64,000 bases of DNA from DASYDU01 sp050248495 (GTDB lineage: Bacteria; Planctomycetota; Planctomycetia; Pirellulales; Lacipirellulaceae), in contig JBFWSG010000011.1 of the NCBI GenBank assembly GCA_050248495.1, positions 1 to 64,000 on the forward strand. The letters run 5' to 3'. Shown in pieces: positions 1-8,328 of the stretch (position 1 is the stretch's first letter; each line of letters starts with the position of its first letter). A model generated the notes under the pieces. The model was not told where the DNA came from and did no database searches. It worked only from the letters and a program-made list of their open reading frames with translations. A program made the position numbers and the translations under genes.

Positions 1-393
1 GGCGTGGCGTTGGTTGGATGCGGCAAGGGCCTCTCCGTTCCTTCGACGGTCCCGGTGAGCGGCGTCGTAAAGTACAAGGGAAAGCCGCTGCAAGGAGTTC
101 GGGTCACTTTGCATTCCCAGGCAGAGATGGCACACGCGGGGTTCATTCCCTCGGGCCAAACCGGTCGGGATGGCAAGTTTTCTCTCAGCACCGGCGCACC
201 CGGCAACGGAGCGCCGCCCGGAACCTACGTCGTCACGTTCGAAAAGCCCGAGATCGGTTCACCTGCTTCGACCGGCTCCGTCGAAACCGAGATCGATGCC
301 TTTCGCGGCAAGTACAGCGACCCCGCAAAAAGCAAATGGACGGTCACCATCGAGCGCGGCGAAAACTCGCTTCCACCGTTCGAGCTGGAATAA
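1..393 (+). CDS. Carboxypeptidase-regulatory-like lipoprotein, 5' end missing
   Basis: The frame is open from base 1, so the true start lies upstream of the window. The first visible residues end in Leu-Val-Gly-Cys, a lipobox, so the mature protein probably begins at that Cys and is membrane anchored. What follows is a single small beta-sandwich of the carboxypeptidase-regulatory/transthyretin-like type (VSGVVKYKGKPLQGVRVTLH, then a TGRDGKFSLST turn and GTYVVTFEKP), very common among short planctomycete lipoproteins. Its stop overlaps the start of the next gene (TAATG), so the two are translationally coupled. Exact role unknown; probably a surface or periplasmic structural protein. Confidence 0.75.
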   Translation, partial: GVALVGCGKGLSVPSTVPVSGVVKYKGKPLQGVRVTLHSQAEMAHAGFIPSGQTGRDGKFSLSTGAPGNGAPPGTYVVTFEKPEIGSPASTGSVETEIDAFRGKYSDPAKSKWTVTIERGENSLPPFELE

Positions 394-1004
394 TGTCTGC
401 CGTCTCTTCGTCCCAAAATCGTCTTCTCACGGCGCGTCTGCTCAGGCGTCGCCGCCGAACGACGGCGCTGCTCTTGATGCTCGCGTTAGTCCTGCCGCTC
501 GGAGCAGCATTCCTGCGATCGAAAGAGCGCCGTCCATCGCTAGCGCCCACCCTTTATGCCGTCGAGGGAAAAGTGCTGGTGAACGGCGCGCCCGCCGAGA
601 ATTTGAACGTCGCGTTCCATCCGCTCGATCGCCATCAAAACCCGTTTTGCCCGGTGGGACGCACCAACAGCAAAGGCATCTTCCACCTCACGACCCGCAC
701 CGCTGCCGACGGCGCCCCGGCCGGCGAGTACCGCGTCACGTTCGTTTGGCCCGATGGCCTGATCGACGAATGCGAATGCCCCGACCCCACCCTTCATGAT
801 CGGCTCCAAGGCCTGTACGCCACAGCCGATCAATCGTCACTTCGCGTCGAGGTCGGCCCCTCAGGCAATGCGTTCTGGTTCAACGCATGGCGACCGCGCA
901 CGGACGACCCGCTACCATACGAAGCCAAGTTCGGCGAGGCACAACGCCGCCCCGAGAAACCCCGCAACCCAATCTCCTCAGCCGAGCCTCTCCGCGGACG
1001 TTGA
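393..1004 (+). CDS. Membrane-anchored carboxypeptidase-regulatory-like protein
   Basis: The start chosen is the ATG overlapping the previous stop codon (TAATG at 391-395); the same frame is open further upstream, but that part is a shadow of the previous gene. An Arg-rich N-terminus precedes one hydrophobic segment (about residues 25-42, TALLLMLALVLPLGAAFL), then a beta-domain with the same pattern as its neighbour (VEGKVLVNGAPAENLNVAF, GRTNSKGIFHLTT, GEYRVTFVWP). It is therefore probably a paralogue of the preceding lipoprotein, anchored by a membrane helix instead of a lipid. Function is unknown; the 203-residue length is normal for this group. Confidence 0.65.
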   Translation: MSAVSSSQNRLLTARLLRRRRRTTALLLMLALVLPLGAAFLRSKERRPSLAPTLYAVEGKVLVNGAPAENLNVAFHPLDRHQNPFCPVGRTNSKGIFHLTTRTAADGAPAGEYRVTFVWPDGLIDECECPDPTLHDRLQGLYATADQSSLRVEVGPSGNAFWFNAWRPRTDDPLPYEAKFGEAQRRPEKPRNPISSAEPLRGR

Positions 1005-1145
1005 ACCGCGCCCCACCGCCAAGTCTTGCGAGCGGGTACCGTTGCGAAGCAATGGTCGGGGAAGCGAGAGTGCTTCCGCGCCGCCCACTCACACGCCCCA
1101 CCAAGGCCGAAACACGTACGGATGATCCAACTATCCGTAACTGCC

Positions 1146-3035
1146 TCAAAAACGTGGGCGTTTCGCTCTAATGGGTGTTGCGAGCAGCAAGAACAGAAGC
1201 CAGCCACCAGATGGTTCTGGAACCGGCGCCCCACCGCCCACCGCGGAATTCCTGAACGCAAACTCCCCATAGTGAGATTTCCATAGAGCGTAATCCGCCT
1301 GATCTATCACGCCCGCACTCGCCCCTGAGTTGTTGCCATTCGCGCGCAAGTCGCTTCTCGACCCCAAAGTGTTGCGCCAAACGGAATAGTCGGCCGCATT
1401 AACTCGCCCATCGCTGTTGTAATCACCCTCAACCACCAGCGACGAAAGCTTTCCATCCCACACGAAAACAGCGGACGAATTGTCAGTAAACGTCACCGTG
1501 AGCGGCAATTCGCCGCGCGAGTTGAATTTGCCCATCGAAACTGACTGTGCCGTCTTCGATTCGCCACCCAGCGGAACTTGCATTCCACCTACCAGCAAGG
1601 GGAGCAAAGAGAAATCCTCATTCTCGACCCATACGCCTCCTATGTAGTCTGTACTGGCGCGTTGCGCGTAGCTCGCTACGACGAATCGGTCGCTGCCGGG
1701 CACGGCCTGAAGGTCGCCAAACGAGGTAAACAAAAAGCCCGCCATCCCTGGAACGGCTTGTCCATTTCGAGCGATCACCCGCACAACGCCGTTCCGCTCA
1801 GCAAACGTAGCTTCCCCCCACCCTCCATTCTCGTCGGTAGAAAACGTCGTTGAAAAACCCGTCGAAGCGCCTGCAATATCATCAAGGTAGAACCTATCCT
1901 GCAGCGTTCCAACACCAGGCACCACTTGGCCCGTGCGGGCCGCCAGGTGCAACGTTCCTCCTGCATTGCTGAACAACGCCTTGGAATTTGTCGCATCGAC
2001 GCCCGGACCGCCTATTGTCGCCTTAAAGGCAATTTTCCCGGAAGTATTCGAAATCGAATCGCGCACCTGTGTAAACACAATGCCGCTAGGCATACCGGAC
2101 GCCGCTTGGCCATCACGGTACACGATCTGCCTATCCCCGTTGTCGTCGATCCAAATCGTGTCGTTGTTCGTCGTATCGATGCCGCTACCCGTGAGCTGCG
2201 CAGCGAACACCACCCGGCCATTATTGGAGAGTCTCGGCGTGTCGAAGATGAATGCGTAGGTGAATGCCGACCCCGGCGGAATGATCTGCGAACTGCCCTC
2301 CGTCACGATCTCTCGATTCGGGCTGCCTGGCGCAGCGACCCACCACGTTTCGTGTCCAAACGTGAGAACACTGCCGCTGGACGATGAGCGGTATTTCGTA
2401 TACAGCACTCGGCCTGAATGATCCATGTCGTCGACGCGCAGCTCCGTGCCATCATAAGACTCAGAGCCATCCCTCCGACCATAATCAACGAGGTGTAGCC
2501 CACCAGAATTTTCCCACAGAGTGTCATACGAGACGGGATCGGTTGTCGGCGGATGCATGGTGCCCTCAAAGGCGACGTTCCCTGATTCGTTGATCATCAT
2601 TCTTCCAAAACCAATGAATCGACTGCCGTCGGGCGCGCCCGGCAGAGTCCATGCAGTTCTTGCAACAATACCCGCAGTTCCGTCGGATCGCGCGACCCCA
2701 AGAATTAGATTGTTGCTGAATGCGATTGTGGGGCCCTGGACGGACGATGCATAAAGCACGTCCCCCCGCGCGTTGATTTCAGCAGCCGTCAAACCCAATA
2801 GCGTCGCATTTCCCCCAGCAATGGGTGCTAAATCGCCAGTTTTGGCCACCAGACGAAATCCGGAAGCAGCAGCAGTCGTCACCGAAGCAGCAGCCAGGCA
2901 GCAACTCACAAATAGCGGCCAAAGCAGACTATCGATCGCTGCAACTCGTCGAAATGTAAATTGCTCTGTCACAAAACTATCCGCGCACCGGATCGACGAC
3001 GGATATCTACCCCGTTTCGAGTGGTATTTTACCAC
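1146..3035 (-). CDS. PEP-CTERM-type exported protein with dockerin-like repeat
   Basis: A 629-residue secreted protein. A hydrophobic signal segment lies at about residues 38-58 (LWPLFVSCCLAAASV). The long middle contains repeated beta-strand blocks with the recurring pattern A-R-x-G-x-x-x-P (for example VAKTGDLAPI, YRDGQAASGM, AARTGQVVPGV, IARNGQAVPGM), consistent with a propeller or multi-repeat fold. Near the C-terminus GDYNSDGRVNAADYSVW resembles a calcium-binding dockerin loop and is followed by a second degenerate copy. The extreme C-terminus is VPEPSGGWLLFLLL plus basic residues, a PEP-CTERM sorting signal. A start later than 3035 is possible because the residues before the signal peptide are unusually long. 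Confidence 0.75.
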   Translation of the reverse strand: MVKYHSKRGRYPSSIRCADSFVTEQFTFRRVAAIDSLLWPLFVSCCLAAASVTTAAASGFRLVAKTGDLAPIAGGNATLLGLTAAEINARGDVLYASSVQGPTIAFSNNLILGVARSDGTAGIVARTAWTLPGAPDGSRFIGFGRMMINESGNVAFEGTMHPPTTDPVSYDTLWENSGGLHLVDYGRRDGSESYDGTELRVDDMDHSGRVLYTKYRSSSSGSVLTFGHETWWVAAPGSPNREIVTEGSSQIIPPGSAFTYAFIFDTPRLSNNGRVVFAAQLTGSGIDTTNNDTIWIDDNGDRQIVYRDGQAASGMPSGIVFTQVRDSISNTSGKIAFKATIGGPGVDATNSKALFSNAGGTLHLAARTGQVVPGVGTLQDRFYLDDIAGASTGFSTTFSTDENGGWGEATFAERNGVVRVIARNGQAVPGMAGFLFTSFGDLQAVPGSDRFVVASYAQRASTDYIGGVWVENEDFSLLPLLVGGMQVPLGGESKTAQSVSMGKFNSRGELPLTVTFTDNSSAVFVWDGKLSSLVVEGDYNSDGRVNAADYSVWRNTLGSRSDLRANGNNSGASAGVIDQADYALWKSHYGEFAFRNSAVGGGAPVPEPSGGWLLFLLLATPIRAKRPRF

Positions 3036-3483
3036 CCGTTTCTGTCATCGCCAACACAATTACTCGAACGTAGCCGGCCGAAAATAATCGTTGAATTCGG
3101 CCATCGGTTCCACTAGAACAGTACATGTACAGATAGATACTAACGAATCCGTTACCTTTCGGATGTCAGCCATGCGTCGATCGCAAGTGGCCCCGTTGAG
3201 GCCGCGCGCAACTGTTCACGCCCTGCTCGCTGTCGAAGACTGGTAGTCGCGAACTCCCTGCCTTTTCCGAACCCTCAACTCTCATCACTCAACCATCAAC
3301 CACGACATCGCCCCCCCCCAACTCCGAATCCCGAGCCCCCAGCCCCGCTTTCCCCCTCGACCCTCAACCCCCTCACATCCCCTCCAGTCCGAACCTCTGA
3401 AGAGCCGATATGTCATTATTGGGGAATGTTGATTTTGTTTACCAACTTAGGTAAGATTACGCTTCCAGTAGGTACACCGTGTT
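3036..3483. other. Intergenic spacer with C-rich and heptad-like repeats
   Basis: No gene is seen. Bases 3271-3304 carry CAACTCT/CATCACT-like heptad words and 3308-3375 is strongly C-rich with CGAGCCC/CCAGCCC steps. The last 60 bases become AT-richer and hold the candidate cysH promoter listed separately. Confidence 0.5.
3429..3457 (+). promoter_or_regulatory. Candidate sigma-70 promoter of cysH
   Basis: TTGATT at 3429-3434 and TAAGAT at 3452-3457 are separated by exactly 17 bases, 27 bases before the cysH ATG. The spacer contains the imperfect inverted repeat ACCaactTAGGT, a possible operator for the Rrf2 regulator encoded downstream; that link is inference. Confidence 0.4.
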
Positions 3484-4374
3484 ATGGCTGCGATACCCAC
3501 TTGCGCCCTTTCCCGCCCCGTTTTTGCGGCCCGTGAGGCCGTCCCGCCTGCTAAAACCGTCGAATTGAAGCTCGTCATGCCCGACGTTATGTCCACCGTC
3601 CGCCGTCCGCCGAACTCGCTGCCTCAGCCTGGGGCCGACTTCAAGCGCCTGGAGCCCACGCCGGAGCTTCTAGAACATTTGAAGGGCGAGAGCGCGCGGT
3701 TGGAGTCGGCCACACCCGAGGAAATCATCGCCTGGGGCGTGGAAAACTACGCGCCTTATTTCACGATGGCCACCGCCTTCGGCCCCGAAGGCTGCGTCAT
3801 TCTGGCGATGCTCGCCAAGATCGCCCCGGAAACGTACACGTTCAACCTGGAAACCGGTTACCAGTTTCCGGAGACGCTCGAGCTCCGCGACCGGATCGCG
3901 GAGAAGTATGGCATCGAAGTGGATCTCTTGACGCCCGAGTTGAGCGTGCCGGAGTACGAAGCCGTGAACGGCGGCCCGCTTTATGCGCGCAACCCCGACC
4001 AGTGCTGCTTCGACCGCAAAATCAAGACGTTGCAGCGGGCCTCGGCGGTGATGCACGCCTGGATGAGCGGCATCCGTCGCGACCAGAGCCCCGACCGCGC
4101 CCGGGCCTCGATCGTCGGCTGGGACAAGAAGTTCGGCCTGGTGAAGATCAGCCCGCTGGCGAACTGGACCAAGAAGGACGTGTGGAAGCGGATCGTGGAC
4201 GAAGGCGTTCCGTACAACCCGCTCCACGACCAGGGCTACCCCAGCATCGGCTGCTGGCCGTGCACGCGAGCCGTCGGCGCCGGCGAGACGGACGAACGTG
4301 CCGGCCGCTGGAGCGGCACCCATAAAACCGAGTGCGGCCTGCACAGCGTCGAACAAGACGGCTCGGGCATTTGA
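3484..4374 (+). CDS. cysH: Phosphoadenylyl/adenylyl-sulfate reductase, 4Fe-4S type
   Basis: Cytoplasmic reductase of assimilatory sulfate reduction, making sulfite from APS or PAPS with thioredoxin. The PAPS-reductase core begins near residue 80 (FTMATAFGPEGCVIL, a P-loop-like nucleotide motif). Two cysteine pairs, QCCFDRK and CWPCTR, match the CC...CxxC ligands of the 4Fe-4S cluster found in APS-using enzymes, and the C-terminal TECGLH carries the catalytic Cys. About 45 N-terminal residues before FKRLEP are unlike the family, so the start could be an internal ATG at 3577 or 3589. The Rrf2 gene lies directly downstream, suggesting co-regulation with cysteine supply. Confidence 0.92.
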   Translation: MAAIPTCALSRPVFAAREAVPPAKTVELKLVMPDVMSTVRRPPNSLPQPGADFKRLEPTPELLEHLKGESARLESATPEEIIAWGVENYAPYFTMATAFGPEGCVILAMLAKIAPETYTFNLETGYQFPETLELRDRIAEKYGIEVDLLTPELSVPEYEAVNGGPLYARNPDQCCFDRKIKTLQRASAVMHAWMSGIRRDQSPDRARASIVGWDKKFGLVKISPLANWTKKDVWKRIVDEGVPYNPLHDQGYPSIGCWPCTRAVGAGETDERAGRWSGTHKTECGLHSVEQDGSGI

Positions 4375-4375
4375 A

Positions 4376-4460
4376 GAAGAGGTCAGAGATCGGAGATCAG
4401 AGGTCAGTACTTGTTGACCGACACTTCTCTGACCCCCGACCTCTGGCCTCTGACCTCTTC
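4376..4460. repeat. Inverted heptad repeat between cysH and the Rrf2 gene
   Basis: Two 32-base arms, 4376-4407 and 4429-4460, are near reverse complements. The left arm is made of GAGGTCA/GAGATCG/GAGATCA/GAGGTCA heptads and the right arm of the complementary CTGACCC/CCGACCT/CTGGCCT/CTGACCT steps. The hairpin starts 2 bases after the cysH stop and ends 5 bases before the Rrf2 ATG, leaving no visible Shine-Dalgarno for that ATG. Confidence 0.8.
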
Positions 4461-4465
4461 CGCAT

Positions 4466-4888
4466 ATGAATCTTTCCGCCAAAACCGAATACGCCTGCCT
4501 GGCCATGCTCGAGCTCGCCAAGGAGTTCGAGTCGGGCGAGCCGGTGCAGCTCCGCAAGATCGCGGCGGAGCATGGCATCCCGTCGCGGTTTTTGGTGCAA
4601 ATTCTGCTGCAGCTCAAGGGGGCCGGTCTGGTGGCCAGCACCCGCGGGCAGGCCGGCGGATATCGGCTTTCCCGGCCGCCGCAGGCGATCGCGCTCTCCG
4701 AGGTTATCGACGTCATCGAGGGCGAAGACCGCCCCGAATCGAGCGCCGCCAAGGATTCCCCCCTGGTGCGGGCTTTGCTCGGTTTCTGCCAGGAAATGAA
4801 CGAGCGCCAGCGGGACGCCCTGGAAAGCGAAACTCTCGCTGATCTGGTGAGCGCGGCAACCGAGCGCGAGCCGATGTATTTCATTTGA
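4466..4888 (+). CDS. Rrf2-family transcriptional regulator (CymR-like)
   Basis: A 140-residue winged-helix regulator with the full Rrf2 pattern: MNLSAKTEYACLAMLELA at the N-terminus, the recognition helix region IPSRFLVQILLQLKGAGLV, and the wing STRGQAGGYRLSRPP. It lacks the three spaced cysteines that bind a Fe-S cluster in IscR or NsrR, so it belongs with CymR-like members that sense metabolites or a partner enzyme. Position directly after cysH suggests control of sulfur assimilation; this is inference from context. The upstream hairpin repeat occupies the place where a ribosome binding site would be expected. Confidence 0.88.
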   Translation: MNLSAKTEYACLAMLELAKEFESGEPVQLRKIAAEHGIPSRFLVQILLQLKGAGLVASTRGQAGGYRLSRPPQAIALSEVIDVIEGEDRPESSAAKDSPLVRALLGFCQEMNERQRDALESETLADLVSAATEREPMYFI

Positions 4889-4985
4889 CGCCCCTCGCGT
4901 CGCGGCCGGTGCGTTGAAAATCGGCCAAAAATCGGCCATCATCAGGCGAGCCGCCGTCGCCACCGCTCCTCCACCCCGCGTCACC

Positions 4986-6257
4986 ATGCGTGAAGTCGTC
5001 ATCACCGGTCTGGGAATCGTCTCGCCCATCGGCGTCGGCCGGGAGCAGGTGTGGCAGTCGATTTCCACGCGCACCAGCGGCGTCAAACCGATCGACCAGT
5101 ACCTGGCGGCCGGGTGGGTGGCGCCGTGGGGCGGCGAGGTCCGCGACTTCGATCCCAAGGAATTCATCCAGCCGCGGAAGAGCATCAAGGTGATGTCGCG
5201 CGAGATCCAGCTCGCTTCGGCGGCGGCCGAGATGGCGTGGCAGGACGCGGGGCTCGCGGAGGCGGCGATCGATGCCGAGCGCTTCGGCGTGATCGGTGCG
5301 GCGGGGCTCTTGTACTGCGAGCTCGAGGAGTTGCACCAGCCGTTCAAGTCGTGGGTCAACCAGGAAGACTTCGACATCAAGCGATGGTCGCGGCTGGCGA
5401 TGGGCGAGATGTATCCGCTGTGGATGCTCAAGTACCTGCCGAACATGCCGGCCTGCCACATCGGCATCCGCTACGACGCCCGCGGCCCGAACAACACGAT
5501 CGCGCAAGGCGATGTGTCGTCGCTGATGGCGATCGCCGAGGCGGCCGAGATGATTCGCCGCGACCTGGCTGACGTGATGATCGTGGGCGGCACGGGGTCG
5601 CGCGTGAACGTGACCGACGTCGCTTGGCACGCGGGGGCGCGGGTAGCGCGGGATGACGGCGCGGAGAACGGGGCCGTTGATCCGGCCACGATGTGCCGGC
5701 CGTTCGATTTGCGGCGAAGCGGCATGGTCTATGGCGAAGGGGCGGCGGAATTCGTGCTCGAGAGCCGCGAACACGCAGAGCGACGCGGCGTGCGGCCGCT
5801 GGCGCGAATTGCCGGTGCGGCCTCGCGGTACGAAACGACGGCCGAGTCGCTGGAACCCTCGGGCGACGCGATTCGACGGGCGATCGTGGCGGCGCTCGCG
5901 GTGGCAAAGCTTGAGTCGTATCACGTCGGTCACGTGAACGCCCACGGTAACAGCACGATCGAGGACGACCGGGCCGAAGCCCGCGCGATTCGCACCGCGC
6001 TCGGCAACGTTCCGGTCACGGCGCCCAAGAGCTTCTTCGGCAACCTGGGCCACGGCGGCGGGGCAGTGGAACTCGGCGTGAGTTTGATCGCGCTCGCACA
6101 TGGGATGATCCCGGCGACACTGAACTATGAAACGCCCGACCCCGAGTGCCCGGTGAACGTGGTCGCCGCAGCGCGGCCGCCCGAAAGCAAGACATTCGTG
6201 AAGCTGAGTCACAACACGCTCGGGCAGGCGACGGCGGTGGTAGTGACGGGGCTGTGA
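4986..6257 (+). CDS. Ketoacyl-ACP synthase homologue with substituted active site
   Basis: A 423-residue thiolase-fold protein of the FabF/KAS II type, collinear with the family from MREVVITGLGIVSPIGVG to the C-terminal SHNTLGQATAVVVTGL. The ATG at 4986 fits the family N-terminus; an in-frame upstream start at 4914 would add an atypical tail. The position of the nucleophilic Cys (TAC-A/S-G in FabF) reads IAQGDVSS here, giving Asp176 in place of Cys. Of the two catalytic histidines, the first is kept (NAHG, His320) but the second is Asn353 (KSFFGNLG); Lys348 is kept. Condensation by the normal mechanism is therefore unlikely. It may act like a chain-length factor or decarboxylase, or have another acyl-binding role. 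Confidence 0.85.
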   Translation: MREVVITGLGIVSPIGVGREQVWQSISTRTSGVKPIDQYLAAGWVAPWGGEVRDFDPKEFIQPRKSIKVMSREIQLASAAAEMAWQDAGLAEAAIDAERFGVIGAAGLLYCELEELHQPFKSWVNQEDFDIKRWSRLAMGEMYPLWMLKYLPNMPACHIGIRYDARGPNNTIAQGDVSSLMAIAEAAEMIRRDLADVMIVGGTGSRVNVTDVAWHAGARVARDDGAENGAVDPATMCRPFDLRRSGMVYGEGAAEFVLESREHAERRGVRPLARIAGAASRYETTAESLEPSGDAIRRAIVAALAVAKLESYHVGHVNAHGNSTIEDDRAEARAIRTALGNVPVTAPKSFFGNLGHGGGAVELGVSLIALAHGMIPATLNYETPDPECPVNVVAAARPPESKTFVKLSHNTLGQATAVVVTGL

Positions 6258-6327
6258 GCGATGAATGATGATCGATGAACGTTGAACTTTGGATTGTTCA
6301 GCGATCATCGTTCATCGTTCAGCGTTT
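6258..6327. repeat. Inverted heptad repeat between convergent genes
   Basis: GATGAAT/GATGATC/GATGAAC/GTTGAAC heptads at 6260-6287 are mirrored by GATCATC/GTTCATC/GTTCAGC steps at 6302-6322. The element fills the 61-base gap between the ketoacyl synthase homologue and smpB and runs over the smpB stop codon, so it may serve as a bidirectional terminator. Confidence 0.75.
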
Positions 6328-6822
6328 CCGCATCGCGCGGTCGATGTCGCGTTGGGCTTCGCGTTTTTTGAGCGTTTCGCGCTTGTCGTGCGTTTGCTTG
6401 CCCTTGCAGATGCCGAGCAGCACCTTGGCGCGGCCTTCTTTAAAGTAGACTTTGAGCGGCACGAGGGTGTGGCCTTTCTCGTAGGCCAGGCTGGCGAATT
6501 TTGCAATTTCGCGACGGTGCATCAAGAGCTTGCGCCGACGTTTGGGGACGTGGTTCAGGTCGTGCGAGTAGGAGTACTCGGCGATGTTCGCGCCGACGAG
6601 CCAGACCTCGCCGTCCTTCACCTGGCCGTAGGCTTCATCCAGCGTGAGCGTGCCGGTGCGAAGGCTCTTCACCTCGCTGCCCACGAGCACGATGCCACAC
6701 TCGAGCGTGTCGAGCACATGGTAGTTGTGCCGGGCCTTGCGGTTGTCGGCGACCACGCGCTCATTCTTCTCGGCCTCTTTCTTGTCGGCCTTTTTCGCTG
6801 CTTTTTTGTCCTGTTTCGCCAT
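6319..6822 (-). CDS. smpB: SsrA-binding protein SmpB
   Basis: SmpB binds tmRNA and brings it to stalled ribosomes for trans-translation. The whole fold is present: VADNRKARHNYHVLDTLECGIVLVGSEVKSLR, the SYSHDLNHVPKRRRKLLMHRREI block, YEKGHTLVPLKVYFKEGRAKVLLGICKGKQTHDKRE, and the basic C-terminal tail that enters the A site. An extra Lys/Glu-rich stretch of about 20 residues precedes the barrel, as in some other high-GC bacteria. No tmRNA gene is visible in the window. Length of 167 residues is normal. Confidence 0.95.
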   Translation of the reverse strand: MAKQDKKAAKKADKKEAEKNERVVADNRKARHNYHVLDTLECGIVLVGSEVKSLRTGTLTLDEAYGQVKDGEVWLVGANIAEYSYSHDLNHVPKRRRKLLMHRREIAKFASLAYEKGHTLVPLKVYFKEGRAKVLLGICKGKQTHDKRETLKKREAQRDIDRAMRKR

Positions 6823-6858
6823 CGCTCCAGCATACCCGAGCGCGCACGCTCATTACAG

Positions 6859-6921
6859 GCGGAAGGCGGCAGGCGGCAGGCGGAAGGCGGAAGGCTCACG
6901 CCAAGGCGCAAAGGCGCGAAG
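6859..6921. repeat. GCGGAAG/GCGGCAG heptad tandem repeat
   Basis: Five consecutive 7-base units (6859-6893: GCGGAAG, GCGGCAG twice, GCGGAAG twice) are followed by a GGCGC-based 9-10-base pattern (CCAAGGCGCAAAGGCGCGAAGG) up to 6921. Confidence 0.8.
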
Positions 6922-6983
6922 GTTGGCTGTCGGCAAATGTGGCGATTATTTCATTCGCATGCTCCTAGATCAGAAGTCGGAAT

Positions 6984-7058
6984 AGCCACGAAAAGACACG
7001 AGAAGGCACAAAGAATCTGCTGCCTGCTTTTCGTGACTTTTTGTGCCTTTTTGTGGCT
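6984..7058. repeat. Inverted repeat built from 10-base CACGAAAAGx units
   Basis: The left arm (6984-7013) reads as CACGAAAAGA/CACGAGAAGG/CACAAAG units; the right arm (7027-7058) carries the complementary CTTTTCGTG/CTTTTTGTG/CTTTTTGTG units. The arms can pair over about 28 bases with few mismatches, so this should form a long hairpin downstream of nothing obvious on either strand. Confidence 0.75.
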
Positions 7059-7161
7059 GCTTCAGCGGTTTGGGCGAGTTCTCCTTTCGGCATTTGACCG
7101 GGCGTTTGAAGCAGGATGAGGGGCATGCCGTGTTTGTTTCGCAATGTCGTGGCCGACACCG

Positions 7162-7203
7162 CTAACTCTTATCACTCAACTCTCATCACTCAACCCTCAA
7201 CCT
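7162..7203. repeat. CTCAACT/CTCATCA heptad tandem repeat
   Basis: About six 7-base steps of CTCAACT/CTCATCA/CTCAACC type. The same words occur at 3271-3304, so this unit family is present at least twice in the window. Confidence 0.7.
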
Positions 7204-7639
7204 TCTCGCGGCACGTCGGGCGTGGGGGTAGAGGGATGTGTCACCTCATCCGTGCCCCCGCGCTCGCGCGCCGGCCGTTCCTTTTGCGGTCGTTCTTCGT
7301 GAACACACACGTTGAAATCGTGGATCCACTGGGGGCGATGCGCGCAGCGCGAGCGGCTCGGCAGCTAAGTCCGCCGGGTGCCGGCTGTGCGATCCCTCTC
7401 CCACCCGCACCGCGAGCTAGTGGCCATTTCCCAGTAGGACCGGCTGCCCACACGAGAGCTTGTCTGCACGAGGGAGTGAGGCCGTGTTCGAAACTTGGCC
7501 GTCTACACAACTGCGGGACTTGAAAGGTGCATTGTGGACCGGAAAGTCGACTTATGGGCCGTTCGGGTGCGGGGATTCGGTTACGATACGGAAGTTCACT
7601 ATACGGATTGGGCGGCGGAATTCAACAACTATTTTCAGG

Positions 7640-7842
7640 CCAGGGGAGGAGGAGCAGGGGGCAGGGAGCGTGGAGCAGGGAGTCAAGGCAGGCTGTTCTC
7701 ACCACGACGGCACGACGGCACGACGCGGGGAGGCGATTGCGGATTTGGGATTGCGGATTGCGGAATCGGAGGGCAGGGAATTTGCCACGAAGAGGCACGA
7801 AAAGCCACGAAAAGGATTGAACCGCCAAGGACGCCCAAGGTT
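7640..7842. repeat. Cluster of four short tandem repeat families
   Basis: In order: GAGCAGG/GGGCAGG/GAGCGTG heptads (7646-7683), an 8-base CACGACGG repeat (7702-7724), GGATTGC/GGATTTG heptads (7740-7766), 10-base CACGAAAAGx units (7784-7815), and a CCAAGG pair (7822-7842). The GGATTGC family recurs inside ubiD and the CACGAAAAG family recurs at 6984-7058. Confidence 0.7.
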
Positions 7843-7947
7843 TTGCTGGTCGCCGCAGATGGCGCGATGGGTGCAGATGTTACGGCGCGCTCGGATGTTG
7901 GAGGGTGTGCGCAGTTTCTTCTCTTTAAAGCCGGCCGGCGTCAATTG

Positions 7948-8328
7948 TTATTTCGCGTTGTGCCAATCATGGCCACACCAAAGGCACTGGCAAGCGAGCG
8001 GTGTTTGCACGATGCGATCGCAGGCTGGGCATCGGTTGATCGCCATCCGCCCAATTGCGATCTCACCATCAATTCGCGCCTCAACACTTGCTTGAAATGC
8101 ACGAACCCCATTCAGGTCGGCGCCGATCAGCAGCAACGCTTCTGCATCTGCCTCGGCTTCGTACTGTGCCAGGAACCTTTTACGAACATCCGCGTTATCG
8201 GTATGCCGGGCTTTTTCCCGAAGCATTCCCAGCCTCTGCGCGCGGCGCTCCAGAGGTGTCATCAAGTCAAACTTGAAGCGTGACACGTATCGATGAAGCT
8301 CTTGCTGCTCGTCGTAGATTCGAGCCAT
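7948..8328 (-). CDS. Hypothetical protein with C-terminal zinc ribbon
   Basis: A 126-residue protein not recognised by name. The first 90 residues look helical and charged (DEQQELHRYVSRFKFDLMTPLERRAQRLGMLREKARHT, then RKRFLAQYEAEADAEALLLIGADLNGVRAFQASVEARI). The C-terminus has two Cys pairs, CPAC and CLWC, spaced about 15 residues apart and followed by GHDWH, a rubredoxin/zinc-ribbon knuckle. It stands alone between repeat-rich spacers. A nucleic-acid or protein-binding role is plausible but not shown. Confidence 0.65.
   Translation of the reverse strand: MARIYDEQQELHRYVSRFKFDLMTPLERRAQRLGMLREKARHTDNADVRKRFLAQYEAEADAEALLLIGADLNGVRAFQASVEARIDGEIAIGRMAINRCPACDRIVQTPLACQCLWCGHDWHNAK

Larger units (their letters stand above)
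6823..7947. other. 1.1-kb spacer dense in short tandem repeats, no supported gene
   Basis: No open frame here has family-like composition. The spacer holds several unrelated short-unit repeats (listed separately) and a GC-rich stretch at 7217-7480. In that stretch GTGGGGGTAGAGGGAT (7228-7243) is partly complementary to ATCCCTCTCCCACCC (7390-7404), which could close a 170-base stem-loop; this may be chance. An open frame at 7495-8283 runs through the repeats and antisense to the next gene and is not convincing. Confidence 0.5.

Noticed and set aside
7217..7410. A possible structured RNA closed by GTGGGGGTAGAGGGAT and ATCCCTCTCCCACCC
   Set aside because: The complementarity is partial and in a GC-rich stretch, with no second helix that I can support.
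7495..8283. A 262-residue plus-strand frame
   Set aside because: It runs through four tandem repeat families and then antisense to the zinc-ribbon gene; no coherent domain is seen.
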